In this document: piece after piece, positions 28,400 through 38,984 of the stretch | How the letters are laid out: each line of letters opens with the position of its first letter | Position numbering within the stretch: position 1 is the stretch's first letter | Source of the DNA: DATMNR01 sp963702765 | GTDB taxonomy: Bacteria > Chloroflexota > Ktedonobacteria > Ktedonobacterales > Ktedonobacteraceae | Direction: 5' to 3' | Length of the DNA: 64,000 nucleotides | NCBI GenBank assembly: GCA_963702765.1 | Contig: CAVPEB010000023.1 | Location: forward strand, 115,118 to 179,117 | Program-made: the position numbers and the translations under genes | Notes under the pieces: generated by a model | What the model saw: only the letters and a program-made list of their open reading frames with translations | Databases searched by the model: none | What the model was told of the DNA's origin: nothing

Positions 28400-28616
28400 G
28401 TGAAGTTTCTCTCGTTCTAATGAGCTGCGAAGCTTTTATTTTCCTCAGTATACGATACGAGATAGGTAAGATAAAACATCGCAAACGCCGTAATGCTACA
28501 ATAATTCTACGGGCTTGCTTTGCAACGCCCGTAAGTCCTCAAAAGTCTCGAGAGAAGGCAAGGATGCCGCTTACCAGTATTTATGTCAATGGATGACCGA
28601 AGGTGGAGACAACCAA

Positions 28617-29714
28617 TTGGATAGCTATATTTTCGACCTCATGGAAACTCAAGACTACGAGAATATCTTCTTCTGTCAGGAAAAGACACTCGGACTAAAA
28701 GCCATCATAGCAATACATGATACTACCCTGGGCCCTGCAGCCGGAGGTATTCGTATGTGGCCTTATGAAAGTGAAGCGGATGCAATTAAGGACGTATTAC
28801 GTCTAGCACGCGGGATGACTTACAAATGTGCAGCGGCAGGAGCTTCCTATGGTGGAGGTAAGTGTGTTGTGATTGGTGATCCTAAACACGATAAAACCGA
28901 AGTAAGATTACGCGCTCTCGGTCGTTTTATCAATCGACTCAATGGCCTGTTCCTAACAGGAGTCGATGTTGGCACCACCCCAGATGACATGCTGGTAATA
29001 CGCCAGGAAACACCCTATGTCGTCACTATTCCAGAAGCATGGGGTGGCCCAAGCGATGGTTCGCAGGCCACAGCGTATGGTGTCGTACAAGGTATACGCG
29101 CGTGCCTTAAGGAGGTCTATGGCAGTCCAGACCTGCAAGGACGCACTATCGCCTTGCAAGGTGTGGGCGCAGTTGGAGCGCATGCACTGAAATACCTGGT
29201 CGAAGCAGGAGCAATTGTGGCCATATCTGATATCGATCAAGAGCGAACCAGGCTTGTCGCTGCTCAATACGATACAAGTATTGTCTCTCCTGAAGAGATC
29301 CATAGTCTTCGAGTCGATGTGTACTGCTCCTGCGCACTGGGTAATGTAATCAATGATCAAACAATACCACAGCTACGCTGTAAAATCGTCTGTGGCTCAG
29401 CCAATAACCAGTTGGGAGAAAACCGCCACGGTGACGAACTAGAAGCACATGACATTTTATTTGCGCCAGATTACATCGTGAATGCAGGAGGTTTGTTATC
29501 CAACCTCGACAGCCTCAATCCTGGAGGTTTTAACGATCAACGTGCGATGGAGCAGGTATCGCGTCTATACACTTCGATGGAAAACATTATCGCCATCTCT
29601 AAGGAACAACGCATTCCGACGTACCGAGCCGCTGATGTACTGGCAGAACAACGCATTGCATCAATTCGACAGCTGAAAAGTCTGGTAGGGGGAAAGGAAT
29701 GTGATACTATATAA
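28617..29714 (+). CDS. Leucine/valine/phenylalanine-type amino-acid dehydrogenase
   Basis: The protein matches Glu/Leu/Phe/Val dehydrogenases that deaminate branched-chain or aromatic amino acids with NAD+. It has GLKAIIAIHDTTLGPAAGG with the substrate loop, MTYKCAAAGASYGGGK with the catalytic lysine region, GTTPDDM and the nucleotide-binding GVGAVGAHAL. Length of about 365 residues fits leucine dehydrogenase. I prefer TTG 28617, giving MDSYIFDLMETQDYENIFF. It has GGTGGAG 8 nt upstream and aligns with the usual N-terminus. ATG 28593 and ATG 28641 are alternatives. The LLM oxidoreductase follows 45 bp later. Confidence 0.85.
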   Translation: MDSYIFDLMETQDYENIFFCQEKTLGLKAIIAIHDTTLGPAAGGIRMWPYESEADAIKDVLRLARGMTYKCAAAGASYGGGKCVVIGDPKHDKTEVRLRALGRFINRLNGLFLTGVDVGTTPDDMLVIRQETPYVVTIPEAWGGPSDGSQATAYGVVQGIRACLKEVYGSPDLQGRTIALQGVGAVGAHALKYLVEAGAIVAISDIDQERTRLVAAQYDTSIVSPEEIHSLRVDVYCSCALGNVINDQTIPQLRCKIVCGSANNQLGENRHGDELEAHDILFAPDYIVNAGGLLSNLDSLNPGGFNDQRAMEQVSRLYTSMENIIAISKEQRIPTYRAADVLAEQRIASIRQLKSLVGGKECDTI

Positions 29715-29759
29715 CTGCTTTTTACTTTGTAAAGTACGCACATATATCGGAGGAAATTC

Positions 29760-30623
29760 TTGAAAATTGGTATTGGTTTACCATCAACAATCCCTGGTAC
29801 AGAGGGAACACGTATTTTAGATTGGGCTAAAAAGGCAGACTCTGCCGCTTTTTCCAGTCTTAGCATACTTGACCGTCTCGTTTATCCCAACTACAAATCA
29901 CTTATCACGCTGGCAGCAGTTGCAGGTGTTACTCAACGTATTCGTTTGATAACGACGGTTTTGCTCGCGCCTCTACGAAATCCTGTATTACTTGCTAAGC
30001 AAGCGGCAAGCCTGGATGCGCTATCGGGCGGACGACTTACCCTTGGTCTGGGCATTGGTGGTAGAGAAGATGATTATCAAGCCGCAGCTGTTCCATTCAA
30101 AAAACGGGGAAAGTTGTTTGACGAGGAGCTAGAAATCCTCACAAAAATCTGGTCAGGTCAGCCACTGAACGATACAATAGGCCCAATTGGTCCAAATCCG
30201 TCTCAATCGAATGGCCCTGAAATACTCATCGGAGGCTATTCACCTGCCTCAATACAAAGAGTTGGTCGTTGGGGAAATGGCTTCATTGCGGGTGGCCGTG
30301 ATCCGAAGGGAACTCAACAATTCTTTCAGTTTGCTCAAGAGACCTGGCAAGGTGCAGGCAGGCCTGGCAAGCCTCGATTGGTTGGATGCTTCTATTATGC
30401 GTTAGGACCGGATGCGAAGGAGCGAGCAGGGGCGTATCTCCGCAATTACTATTCATTCATAGGGCCAATGGTAGATGGGATGATTAATAGTCTTCCTCTC
30501 ACTACTGATGCTATCAAAGGTCGAATTCAGGCATATGAGGAGATCGGTGCGGACGAAGTGATTATCTGGCCTTGCACCCCTGACCTGGAACAGTTTGATC
30601 AACTTGCTGAACTATTCAGGTAG
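29760..30623 (+). CDS. LLM-class flavin/F420-dependent oxidoreductase
   Basis: This 287-residue TIM-barrel protein belongs to the luciferase-like family. It has RIRLITTVLLAPLRNPVLLAKQ and LSGGRLTLGLGIGGREDDYQA, the conserved cofactor loop. Many members in actinobacteria and Chloroflexota use F420, and a DDN-type protein elsewhere in the window would agree with F420 use, but this is inference. The start is TTG 29760, with AGGAGG 7 nt upstream and the typical MKIGIGLPS N-terminus. A long hairpin follows the stop. Substrate unknown. Confidence 0.85.
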   Translation: MKIGIGLPSTIPGTEGTRILDWAKKADSAAFSSLSILDRLVYPNYKSLITLAAVAGVTQRIRLITTVLLAPLRNPVLLAKQAASLDALSGGRLTLGLGIGGREDDYQAAAVPFKKRGKLFDEELEILTKIWSGQPLNDTIGPIGPNPSQSNGPEILIGGYSPASIQRVGRWGNGFIAGGRDPKGTQQFFQFAQETWQGAGRPGKPRLVGCFYYALGPDAKERAGAYLRNYYSFIGPMVDGMINSLPLTTDAIKGRIQAYEEIGADEVIIWPCTPDLEQFDQLAELFR

Positions 30624-30631
30624 CTCAATTA

Positions 30632-30692
30632 CCACAAGAAGAAACAGGGGCGTGAGTGGAGGAACCACTCACGCTCCTGTTTCTTCTTGTGG
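30632..30692 (+). terminator. 28-bp hairpin after the LLM gene
   Basis: Arms 30632-30659 and 30665-30692 pair along their length, with one G-T wobble, around a five-base loop AGGAA. It begins nine bases after the stop codon. Confidence 0.65.
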
Positions 30693-30724
30693 GGCTTCTC
30701 ATACATCACAATGTGACATTTTCT

Positions 30725-30808
30725 GTGCGCCTGCGGCGCACCTTTTTTGATAAGAATGGAAGGATTTTGTGCGCCCGCGGGCGCACAAAATCCTTCCATT
30801 CTTATCAA
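30725..30808 (+). repeat. Small hairpin followed by a 62-nt loopless palindrome
   Basis: GTGCGCC-TGC-GGCGCAC (30725-30741) is followed by a perfect palindrome at 30747-30808 with two 31-nt arms and no loop; its centre is CCCGCGGG. The 62 nt are fully self-complementary. It lies between the LLM and P5C dehydrogenase genes. Confidence 0.7.
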
Positions 30809-30893
30809 GGACACTAACTTCATTGGAACCTTGCTTGATTATGGGATACAATGAGAGAAATTAGCAGTCTTAGCCACAAAGGAGTGTGTTATT

Positions 30894-32475
30894 TTGGCAA
30901 AAATGATGGAAAATGTAGCCTCACGAGCAGCGACACCTTTTAAGAATCAGCCCTTCATCGACTTCAGCAGACCTGAGAACCGTCAGGCCCAGATGGAAGC
31001 ATTGGAGAAGGTGAAACGGGAATTAGGACAGACATATCCGCTCGTCATCGGGAGGCGAAAAGATTACGAATAAGGCCACATTCGCCTCTCGCAACCCCTC
31101 TCAACCTGACGAGGTGATTGGATATTTCTCGAGCGCCACTGTAGAGCAGGTAGATGCAGCAGTTAAGTCAGCCGCTGCCGCTTTCGAGACCTGGAAACAT
31201 GTACCTGCTGAAGAGCGCGCTGGCTTGCTGTTCGCGGCTGCCGACCTGCTGAAAGCACGCCGATTTGAATTTAACGCCTGGATGATTTATGAAGTGGGCA
31301 AAAGCTGGCCGGAGGCGGATGGGGATACCGCTGAAGCGATTGACTTCATGGAATTTTATGCGCGCGAAATGATGCGATTGGCTGGAGATCAGCCTCTTGT
31401 GAAATTAGAGGGAGAGGACAACCAGCTCGTCTACATTCCTCTGGGTGCAGGCGCCGTAATACCCCCGTGGAACTTTCCGAGTGCTATTATGGCCGGCATG
31501 ACCAGCGCGGCTTTTGTGAGCGGCAATACTGTTGTGCTTAAACCAGCGAGTACGTCACCTATGATCGCGTGGCAATTCATGCGCATCTTAGAAGAGGTCG
31601 GCTTACCAGCAGGCGTTGTAAATTTCTTGACGGGATCAGGCTCAACTATCGGAGATGCATTGGTCGAGGATCCAAGGGTGCGTTTTATCGCCTTCACAGG
31701 TTCTCGCGATGTAGGATTGCGTATTAATGAGCTAGCAGCTAAACATAAGAAAGGGCAACTCTGGTTGAAACGCACCATCTTAGAGATGGGCGGCAAAGAT
31801 GCAGTAGTCGTTGACGAAACCGCCGACCTCGAATCTGCGGCAGAGGGTATCGTTTCTTCAGCCTTTGGGTTCCAGGGACAGAAATGTTCGGCGGGTTCCC
31901 GTGCAATCATCGTCGAAAAAGTCTATGATCAGGTATTGCAGAAGGTGATCGAAAAGACGAAGAAATTGACGATGGGTGATGTGACCAAACCTGAGACATA
32001 CATGGGTCCGGTCGTCGATGAAAACGCCATGAAGAAGATCACGGAATATATCGAGGTAGGCAAGCATGAAGGACGCCTGGTGGCTGGCGGTGGTCATCAA
32101 GGCCCTGGCTACTTCATTGAACCAACTGTGATTGCCGATGTAGACCCGCATGCACGTATCGCGCAGGAAGAAATATTCGGACCAGTATTAGCGGTGATAA
32201 AAGCCAGAGACTTCGATGACGCACTGCATATCGCAAACGATACAGAGTATGGATTGACTGGTGCCCTGTACTCAAAAGATGAAAAACGTATCGAGCGAGC
32301 GAAACAAGAGTATCATGTCGGCAACCTCTACTTCAATCGTAAATGCACGGGCGCGCTCGTCGGTGTCCATCCATTTGGCGGTTTTAACATGTCCGGTACC
32401 GACTCGAAAGCTGGCGGCAGAGATTACCTGCTGCTGTTTACGCAAGCGAAAGCGATATCAACGAAAAAGGTATAG
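30894..32475 (+). pseudogene. pruA: L-glutamate gamma-semialdehyde (P5C) dehydrogenase, one frameshift
   Basis: The enzyme oxidises glutamate semialdehyde to glutamate with NAD+ in proline and arginine breakdown. The aldehyde dehydrogenase body is complete: PPWNFPSAI, ILEMGGKDA with the general-base Glu, GFQGQKCSAGSRAI with the catalytic Cys, and EEIFGPVL. The N-terminal 60 residues (ITNKATF and before) are in another frame. An extra G in the GGG at about 31050 breaks the reading frame. Joined, the product is about 527 residues, the usual length. TTG 30894 has AAAGGAG 9 nt upstream. A lone homopolymer indel in an otherwise perfect gene suggests sequence error. Confidence 0.85.
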
Positions 32476-32489
32476 AGGGAGTTTTTCCT

Positions 32490-33425
32490 TTGTCTAACGT
32501 TACGCAAATCGGTCCCGGAGCATGGCAAATATCGCATCCATTCCTCGGTGAAAATGAGATAGTCGGTTCCTATCTGCTGGCAGGACAAAACGAGCTTGCT
32601 ATCATCGATCCTGGTCCAGGCAGCATGGTGGAATCGTTGCTTGCATCCATTCGAGAAGCAGGCTTCGATCCACAGGAAGTAACACATATTCTTGCAACAC
32701 ATATCCACCTGGATCACGCGGGATCAGTGGGCACACTTGTCAGGCAACTACCGAAGGCACAGGTCTACGCGCACAAAAAAGGCGCGCCGCACCTGCTTGA
32801 TACTACAAAGGTAGTTGCCAGTGCGTCGCGTATCTATGGTGAACGCATGAAACTACTCTGGGGAGAGATCGAATCGACTCCCCAGGAGCGTTTGACCACC
32901 ATCGAGGGAGGCGACATTCTCAACATTGCGGGCCATCGCCTGGAAGTGCATTACACTCCCGGACACGCTGTACACCATGTTATCTTCTTTGATGTACACT
33001 CTGGCGAGCTATTCGCCGGAGATGTGGCGGGTGTACGTTTGCAAGATGTCGATTACATTCGTCCACCCACACCACCACCAGACATTGACCTCGAGGCCTG
33101 GTCAGACAGTATCAGACTCGTGAAGAGCTTGCGACCCGATGTACTCTATATAGGGCATTTTGGGGCGATAAAGAACATATCCGAGCATTTCGATCGATTA
33201 CGTGAAAAGCTGTATGCATGGGGTGAATTCGTACTGGTGGCAATGCGCGATGGAAAAGATGAGGCTGAGATCGTTTCAATGCTAACCGAGCATACGAAGC
33301 CTGAACTGCTACGAGTAGCGCCCAATGCTCATGCAATCGAGCGTTATGAAATTGCATCGAATTACCAGATGACAGTACAGGGCTATATGCGCTACTGGAG
33401 GAAACACCATCCTGAGAGATTATAG
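32490..33425 (+). CDS. MBL-fold metallo-hydrolase
   Basis: This 311-residue metallo-beta-lactamase-fold protein has the metal motif THIHLDHAG (about residue 71), the later ligand His in HYTPGHAVHH, GDVAG and the final His in IGHFGA. The C-terminal 80 residues are helical, as in glyoxalase II-like and SoxH-like groups of the fold. The start TTG 32490 follows GAGGGAG and lies 14 bp after the P5C dehydrogenase stop, so the two are probably co-transcribed. The substrate is probably a thioester or similar hydrolysable bond, but this is not shown by sequence. Confidence 0.83.
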   Translation: MSNVTQIGPGAWQISHPFLGENEIVGSYLLAGQNELAIIDPGPGSMVESLLASIREAGFDPQEVTHILATHIHLDHAGSVGTLVRQLPKAQVYAHKKGAPHLLDTTKVVASASRIYGERMKLLWGEIESTPQERLTTIEGGDILNIAGHRLEVHYTPGHAVHHVIFFDVHSGELFAGDVAGVRLQDVDYIRPPTPPPDIDLEAWSDSIRLVKSLRPDVLYIGHFGAIKNISEHFDRLREKLYAWGEFVLVAMRDGKDEAEIVSMLTEHTKPELLRVAPNAHAIERYEIASNYQMTVQGYMRYWRKHHPERL

Positions 33426-33438
33426 GTAACAAATAAAA

Positions 33439-33530
33439 GGAGTGCAGAGGGCGAAGCCCTTTGCCGGGGTTCGGGGTGTCCCCGAAAAACTCTTTTTCCC
33501 CCTTTTGCCGCCGTAGGCGGCCAGTTAGAC
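33439..33530 (+). repeat. Dispersed modular intergenic repeat, copy 2 (inverted relative to copies 1 and 3)
   Basis: GGAGTGCAGAGGGC-gaa-GCCCTTTGCCGGG, then GGGTGTCCC, a T-run, and GCCGCC-GTA-GGCGGC. The first two blocks match, on the opposite strand, the copy at 42.6 kb almost base for base. Confidence 0.6.
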
Positions 33531-33563
33531 AAGGAGGGAAAGGGATGAATTCCCTTTCCCTGA

Positions 33564-34082
33564 CTAGTTCTCAATCAAGCGCAGTGTCATGTGTTCCTGG
33601 TCAAAATAGTGATCGTGTAACTTTAACGCATGACGTTCCAGCCCATACGTCTCAAAGCCCATCGATATAAAGAGCTTGCGGGCTTCTTTACTGGTAAGCA
33701 CCACATCCAGGTTAATCTGTTCGAGACCAGACAAGGTCCTCGCATAGGCAATGGCAGCCTCAACCAGAGCTTTGCCTACCCCTTTTCCACGCAACTCCTG
33801 CGGAACATACATGCCCCAGATAACACCTTTATGACGTTTTTTAAACTCTTCCTCTCGCTGGAAACTGGCGATGCCAACGATAGTCTTTCCGTCGAACGCG
33901 CCGAAAGTGGCATCATCTGGAGCAGCTTCACTCTTGCGAAGCCCCTGCGAAACACCGGCAATGCCTCGCTCAAGTATCTCTTCGTAGGATGCGCCAAAGG
34001 ACTCTGGATTGTCGCGCAATGCCCTCAATCGAATGTTCCAAAATGCCTCGGCATCTGACTCTGTCAATCTACGTACTTCCAT
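33564..34082 (-). CDS. GNAT-family N-acetyltransferase
   Basis: The 172-residue protein shows the acetyl-CoA binding motif A in IWGMYVPQELRGKGVGKALV and the LRALRDNPESFGASYEE N-terminal pattern of the GNAT fold. It would transfer an acetyl group from acetyl-CoA to an amine. The substrate is unknown; close family members are often annotated as ribosomal-protein or drug acetyltransferase-like. I chose ATG 34082 (MEVRRLTESD) because AGGAGG lies 6-7 nt upstream. An in-frame ATG 21 bases earlier has no such site. It is intact. Confidence 0.85.
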   Translation of the reverse strand: MEVRRLTESDAEAFWNIRLRALRDNPESFGASYEEILERGIAGVSQGLRKSEAAPDDATFGAFDGKTIVGIASFQREEEFKKRHKGVIWGMYVPQELRGKGVGKALVEAAIAYARTLSGLEQINLDVVLTSKEARKLFISMGFETYGLERHALKLHDHYFDQEHMTLRLIEN

Positions 34083-34181
34083 ATGTTTCCTCCTCTGCAC
34101 CATTCACTATTGACGAAAACCACAAATCTCTTCCTCTATCATCCTATCTCGTCAGAAAGGCAGGCGTCAAGAACGTTCACA

Positions 34182-37100
34182 TCACGGTTCGATCTCAAAA
34201 TCATCCTCCTCTTTATCCAACGGCTCGATCTCAACTTCAGGCATCGGCTCGTACTTCGACTCATCGAAAGGCGGCAACATCGGCTCTGGAACTCCAAGCA
34301 CAGCTAAATGCGCCTTCGCCTTCTGCAATCCCCAATGATAGGCGAAAGGTGGACCATCACACCATGCCAGTCGATAAGCCTCCGTTGCTGCTTTAACTGC
34401 TGCCTCATGATTGCCTGCATCGCGTTCGATCTGCGCCAGGACATTGTACGCATCAGCATGAAAGAGCTTGAATGGCCCTCGCTCGCATGGTTCCCACACA
34501 TCGTCCAACAATTCACGTGCAGACTTGAGATCGCCTTGTCGCCGTCGTAACTCCGCTAGCCCGATTAATGCTGGGAGTTCTTCCTCCACAAGGTTTAGTT
34601 GCTCGCGCACGAGCCAGGGCGTGATGTAGGCGCTCGTCGGCTATTGGTAGATCACCCAGACCTAGCGCCGCTTCGCCTTGGAGTCGGATTGCAAAAATTA
34701 TCCCTTCGCTCAATGTGTTGTTCTTGAAAGTATTTCATCGCCTTGTGAGCCAACACTTGTGCATCAACATACTCTCCAAACCACACGGCACGAATTGCCT
34801 GATAATCATAGCATTTGTACCAGATGCCTTGAAGCGATAATTTAAGGGATCTATCTAATGCTTTTGCACTGTCAGCTTTCTTCCCTCGCATTGCTAGAGT
34901 TAATCCTAACCGCTCTAGACTCGTCGCCTCCAAATATTGGTCACCATTTTCCGACCAATGAGCAATGCGCGCAGCAGCCTCTGACTCATGCATGGATCCG
35001 GAGATGCGCAGAACATCTGATAGGTTACTAGATCGATACTGACATTATTCTGGTTGTCCTCTTTTTCATGCGATTTCAATAGCAACGACGATATAGCCTT
35101 GCATTGCGCTCCTGGCTGATCTCTGATGCTGAGTGCCAGATTATTGAGCACAATGCCTTGGTGACCTGGGGTGCTCAGACGTGGCAACTGATCGAGCCCA
35201 TCAGGGAACAACATCTCCATTAGTTCAGCACGCTGTCGATAGGCACCTAGGCGATAGAGCATAGCATCACTCAGGCGCTCGTGAAATAACTTATAGGCAT
35301 CATCGTAACGCCCAAGGCCGATCAGCGTATTGTACAACTCTATAGCCGCAGTCAGGTCTTCCAAGCTATTAACTTCCTGCCAATGATCTTTGTCAATCAT
35401 AGGCAAAGACTCAAAATGTGTACTAAGCGTCTTATAAATGCTTTGTTTGTCCTGATTGCCCAATCCACTCCATGTCACACCACGCACGATTGGATGCAAA
35501 TCGTAGCGGTTGGCACGTCGATCCCAGCCAAGCAAGCCGCGATCTTCCAGGTCGGCCAGGATGGTGATGAGTGCGTTTTCACTGGGACATGGTTTGTCTT
35601 CACCAACGAGTAAGTCAACGAGTGTATCATATGATGCAGGCATACGGAAGGCAGCAATGGTATATAGCACTTTCAATGTGGTCTCATCCAGTCCACTCAA
35701 GGCGAATTCGAGCACGTGCGATTTCACCTGCACCAATGGCAGATTGAAAGGATTGAAATCAGGGTGATTTTTGCGCCAGCCATCAAAGTCTCCTGGCGTC
35801 CGGCGATCATGCGAGACCTCGCCTGCCAGCGCCTGGATGAGCAGCGGATGGTTCTCAAACGTATGGAAGACTGGCAACAGCGTCTCACGCGAACCACTGA
35901 TGCCAAAGGCGCGCCAGAGGTTGAGTGCATCATCATCTGAGAGACCATGCAAGAAGATCGCTCCACATCCGAAGCGTTCATTTCCAGTATCTGTTTGCAA
36001 GTCTGCTGGGTAGAGGCGAGTACTGACCAGGATACGGGATGAGCGTGTCGCTGCAAGTTTGCGCAAAAAAGCGCCTGTACGTAGATCGGCGGTTTTACGC
36101 AAGCGATGTTGTCCAATAAAGGATTGTGCGGCGCTTTCTGGGCAGACCGAACGCTCCAGCGACAAGTTGGCTGTACGTTGATCAAGATCATCATCACTCA
36201 TGCGTGCTGCATCCATGCGTGCATAGGCGATCAGGATGCGTTCCAGTCCATCAAGCACAAAGAGAAATGGCTCACGGTCGAGGATGGAGAGTAATTGCTC
36301 TTCGCGTTCAGGTGGAGGGAGTTTCTGGATATCTTCTCTTGGCCGCTTGCTCACATAGGCCAGGGCACGAATGACGAAATTTTCGAAGGTAGCATCACTC
36401 TCATAGAAGCTCCACCATAGGCGGCCAGCAAGCGACTTCATCTCCTGGGGAGCAATCTCATTGAGCCATTTCCAGGTGAGGGCGCTTTTGCCCATGCCAC
36501 CGATGGCTACTATGCTGAGGATGCGAGCTTGATAGAGATTAGAACTGGGTTTAGCCACCCAGTCTGTCAGCATGTTTAGCTCGGCCTGCCGTCCAACTAA
36601 GGTTGGTCTGCAAGAGGGTATAGGGATGAGCAATGTAGGGTTCTGGTGGATTTGGGATATCACTGATGTAGTGGAAAGCAGTGAGGTTGGGCTGACGAAG
36701 CTTTGACAAACTGTCGATGACCTGAGCTTGCAATTCAGCCGGCGATTTGAAGAAATTAACGACAAGTTCAGCTTTCAAACGCTCCTTGAGTGCATCTAGT
36801 TTAATCGCACCATCGCCTCTTTCAACATCTGCAGGTTTGACGTCATGCTCTTCATCCATCAGGAAGATCAAGCGCGGGATACCTCGTTCAACAGCACGTT
36901 TGTACTCCATTTCAGTTATAGAGATGTCATAGCCTTTGGGGATATAGCCGTAGCGGTATGCGAAGATGCCGAGATAAATGTCTGCCTCGTTGACGATGCG
37001 CAAGCGATTCTTCAATTGCGTTGGCGTCGACAGCAGCCATATGTTCCATCATGACAGGGAACATTCCCTGTCGCAAGCAGGCATCCTTTACCAGATCGCG

Positions 37101-37184
37101 ATGTTCAGGCAAATCATGTGCTGTACTGCTGATCATGACTTTTTTTACGTCGCTTGAGCCTGATTGTTGGGTAGAAGAAGCCAT
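34182..37184 (-). pseudogene. DUF4062 - STAND NTPase - TPR-like protein, five frameshifts
   Basis: Six frames joined give one protein of about 1000 residues. The N-terminus is a DUF4062 domain (VKKVMISSTAHDLPEHRDLV, then RIVNEADIYLGIFAYRYGYI and KRAVERGIPRLIF). Next is an NB-ARC/STAND ATPase with PTLVGRQAELN, Walker A AIGGMGKSAL, and Walker B FLFVLDGLERIL. A helical repeat (TPR-like) tail follows and ends in an acidic EIEP stretch. STAND proteins are switch ATPases, and several DUF4062 or NACHT/NB-ARC members act in anti-phage immunity. Frame changes lie near 36990, 36605, 35040, 34710 and 34620. ATG 37184 has AGGAGGAG 7 nt upstream. It is probably a single intact gene with sequence errors, or a decaying defence gene. 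Confidence 0.8.
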
Positions 37185-37396
37185 GGCTGTTCTCCTCCTG
37201 ATTTATAGGAGATAGAGATTGTAGAGTGATTATATCTTAGTGGATGTGTTTTCACAAGCGTTTTTACTGTGTGTCGATTGCACCGTTGATGGCATTTGAG
37301 TGCAACATCTGTATTGCTCAGGGACTGGTAACAATCCCAAATGACGGCCTATACTTCTTCAATGAGACCAGGGAAACAGGGAAAAGGAGTTCATGC

Positions 37397-38795
37397 ATGA
37401 AAGTAAAATTGATTTTACCTGCTTTGACTGAAGCTAAAAGTCCCTATTTTCGTCCGATTAAATATTCGCTGTTTCCGCCTTTGGGTCTTGCTACTCTGGC
37501 TGGATACCTGGAAAGCAATGATCAGATTACACTTCAAGATGAACATGTTGAGCAGTTAGATCTTAATGATGATCCTGAACTGGTCGTCATCCAGGTGTAT
37601 ATTACATCTGCGTACAGGGCATATCAGCTTGCTGATCATTACCGCTCAAAAGGGGCATATGTAGTTTTGGGAGGATTGCATGTTACCTCCCTTCCAGATG
37701 AAGCTGCAAATCATGCTGACTCAATTTTCATTGGGCCTGGGGAAGATACCTGGCCAGCGTTTCTGGCTGATTACCATGCAGGGCATCCAGCAAAAAAATA
37801 TATATCGAATGTTCGTACGTTGCTTGGCATGCCCAGGATTAGGCGTGATTTAATCAAACGCAATCTCTACCTGGTGCCTAATTCCATCGTGGTTTCGCGG
37901 GGTTGTCCGCATGTGTGCGATTTTTGTTACAAAGAGGCCTTCTTCAAAGGTGGAAAATCTTTTTATACGTTGCAAGTTGATGATGCACTGACAGAAATTG
38001 ATCGACTACCAGGGAGACACCTTTACTTTCTGGATGACCATCTCTTTGGCAATCCCCATTTTGCCGGAGCGCTCTTTGATGGGATGAAGGGTATGGGGCG
38101 ATTATGGCAGGCGGCTGGAACTGTGCAATCAGTGTTACGGCCGGGTTTGCTGGAAAAAGCAGCACAAAGTGGGCTACGCAGCTTATTTGTCGGGTTTGAA
38201 ACGCTCAACCCAGCCAATTTGAAAGAGCAACATAAATACCAGAATCTCAATCGAGACTATAGCACTGCCATTCGACGACTTCATGATCTTGGGGTGATGG
38301 TCAATGGGAGTTTCGTTTTTGGCATGGACGATGATGATGAAACTGTATTTGATCGCACCGTTGAATGGGCGATCAGCCAGGGGATTGAGACTGCTACATT
38401 CCATATCCTTACACCTTATCCCACAACTGCCCTTTACGAGCGTATGGCGCAACAAGAGCGCCTATTGCATAGTAACTGGGATTTGTACGATACGCGTCAC
38501 GTGGTCTATCGCCCAGCCAAACTAACAGCTGATACGCTTAGAAACGGGTTACTGGCACGCATATCAAGAATTTTATCGTTGGAATTCGATTTTTCGAGGC
38601 GCATGGACTCAGGAGAAGTGGGGTGAACGACTCAGGCATGTGGCTTATGCCGGAGGATGGAAGAAATTTGAGCCTATGTGGGACTTCATTATCAAGGCTA
38701 AACGAGCATCCAGTATGTTGCCTGTTTTAGAAAGTGTGCTGGCGGCGTTTGGCCAGCATACTGTGCAAAGTACGGAACGATCAAGCACCATCTAA
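37397..38795 (+). pseudogene. B12-binding-domain radical SAM protein, one frameshift near the C-terminus
   Basis: The N-terminal B12-binding-like Rossmann domain (about residues 1-150, with VVLGGLHVTSLPDEA) is followed by a radical SAM core. Its [4Fe-4S] motif CPHVCDFCY is followed by LYFLDDHLFG and VNGSFVFGMDDDD. Such class B/C-like proteins use SAM radical chemistry for methylation or ring changes; the product is unknown. The main frame stops at 38626, but a further 56 codons (ERLRHVAYAGGWKKF onward) continue after an extra G in a GGGG run. The full product would be about 465 residues, ending at 38795. ATG 37397 has AAGGAG 6 nt upstream. Confidence 0.82.
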
Positions 38796-38852
38796 TGACC
38801 ATGTAGCACAGGTAATCAATTAGGTATCACCTTGAGTGTTACTTGCTAATGG

Positions 38853-38940
38853 GCGACGAGATCCTTCGCTAACGCTCAGGATGACAAAATGTGCATGCTT
38901 AGGACAACAAAACAAAGACGCTCATGATAACAGTTGAGAA
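38853..38940 (+). repeat. Dispersed intergenic repeat of the AGGATGACA type, copy 1
   Basis: GACGAGATCCTTCGCT, then CGCTCAGGATGACAAAA, and CTCATGATAACAG. The same three blocks at the same spacing are present at 54065-54140. Confidence 0.6.
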
Positions 38941-38984
38941 CCATTCACGATGACAAAGGCTGATTGTCAGGTTAATCTGCGACT

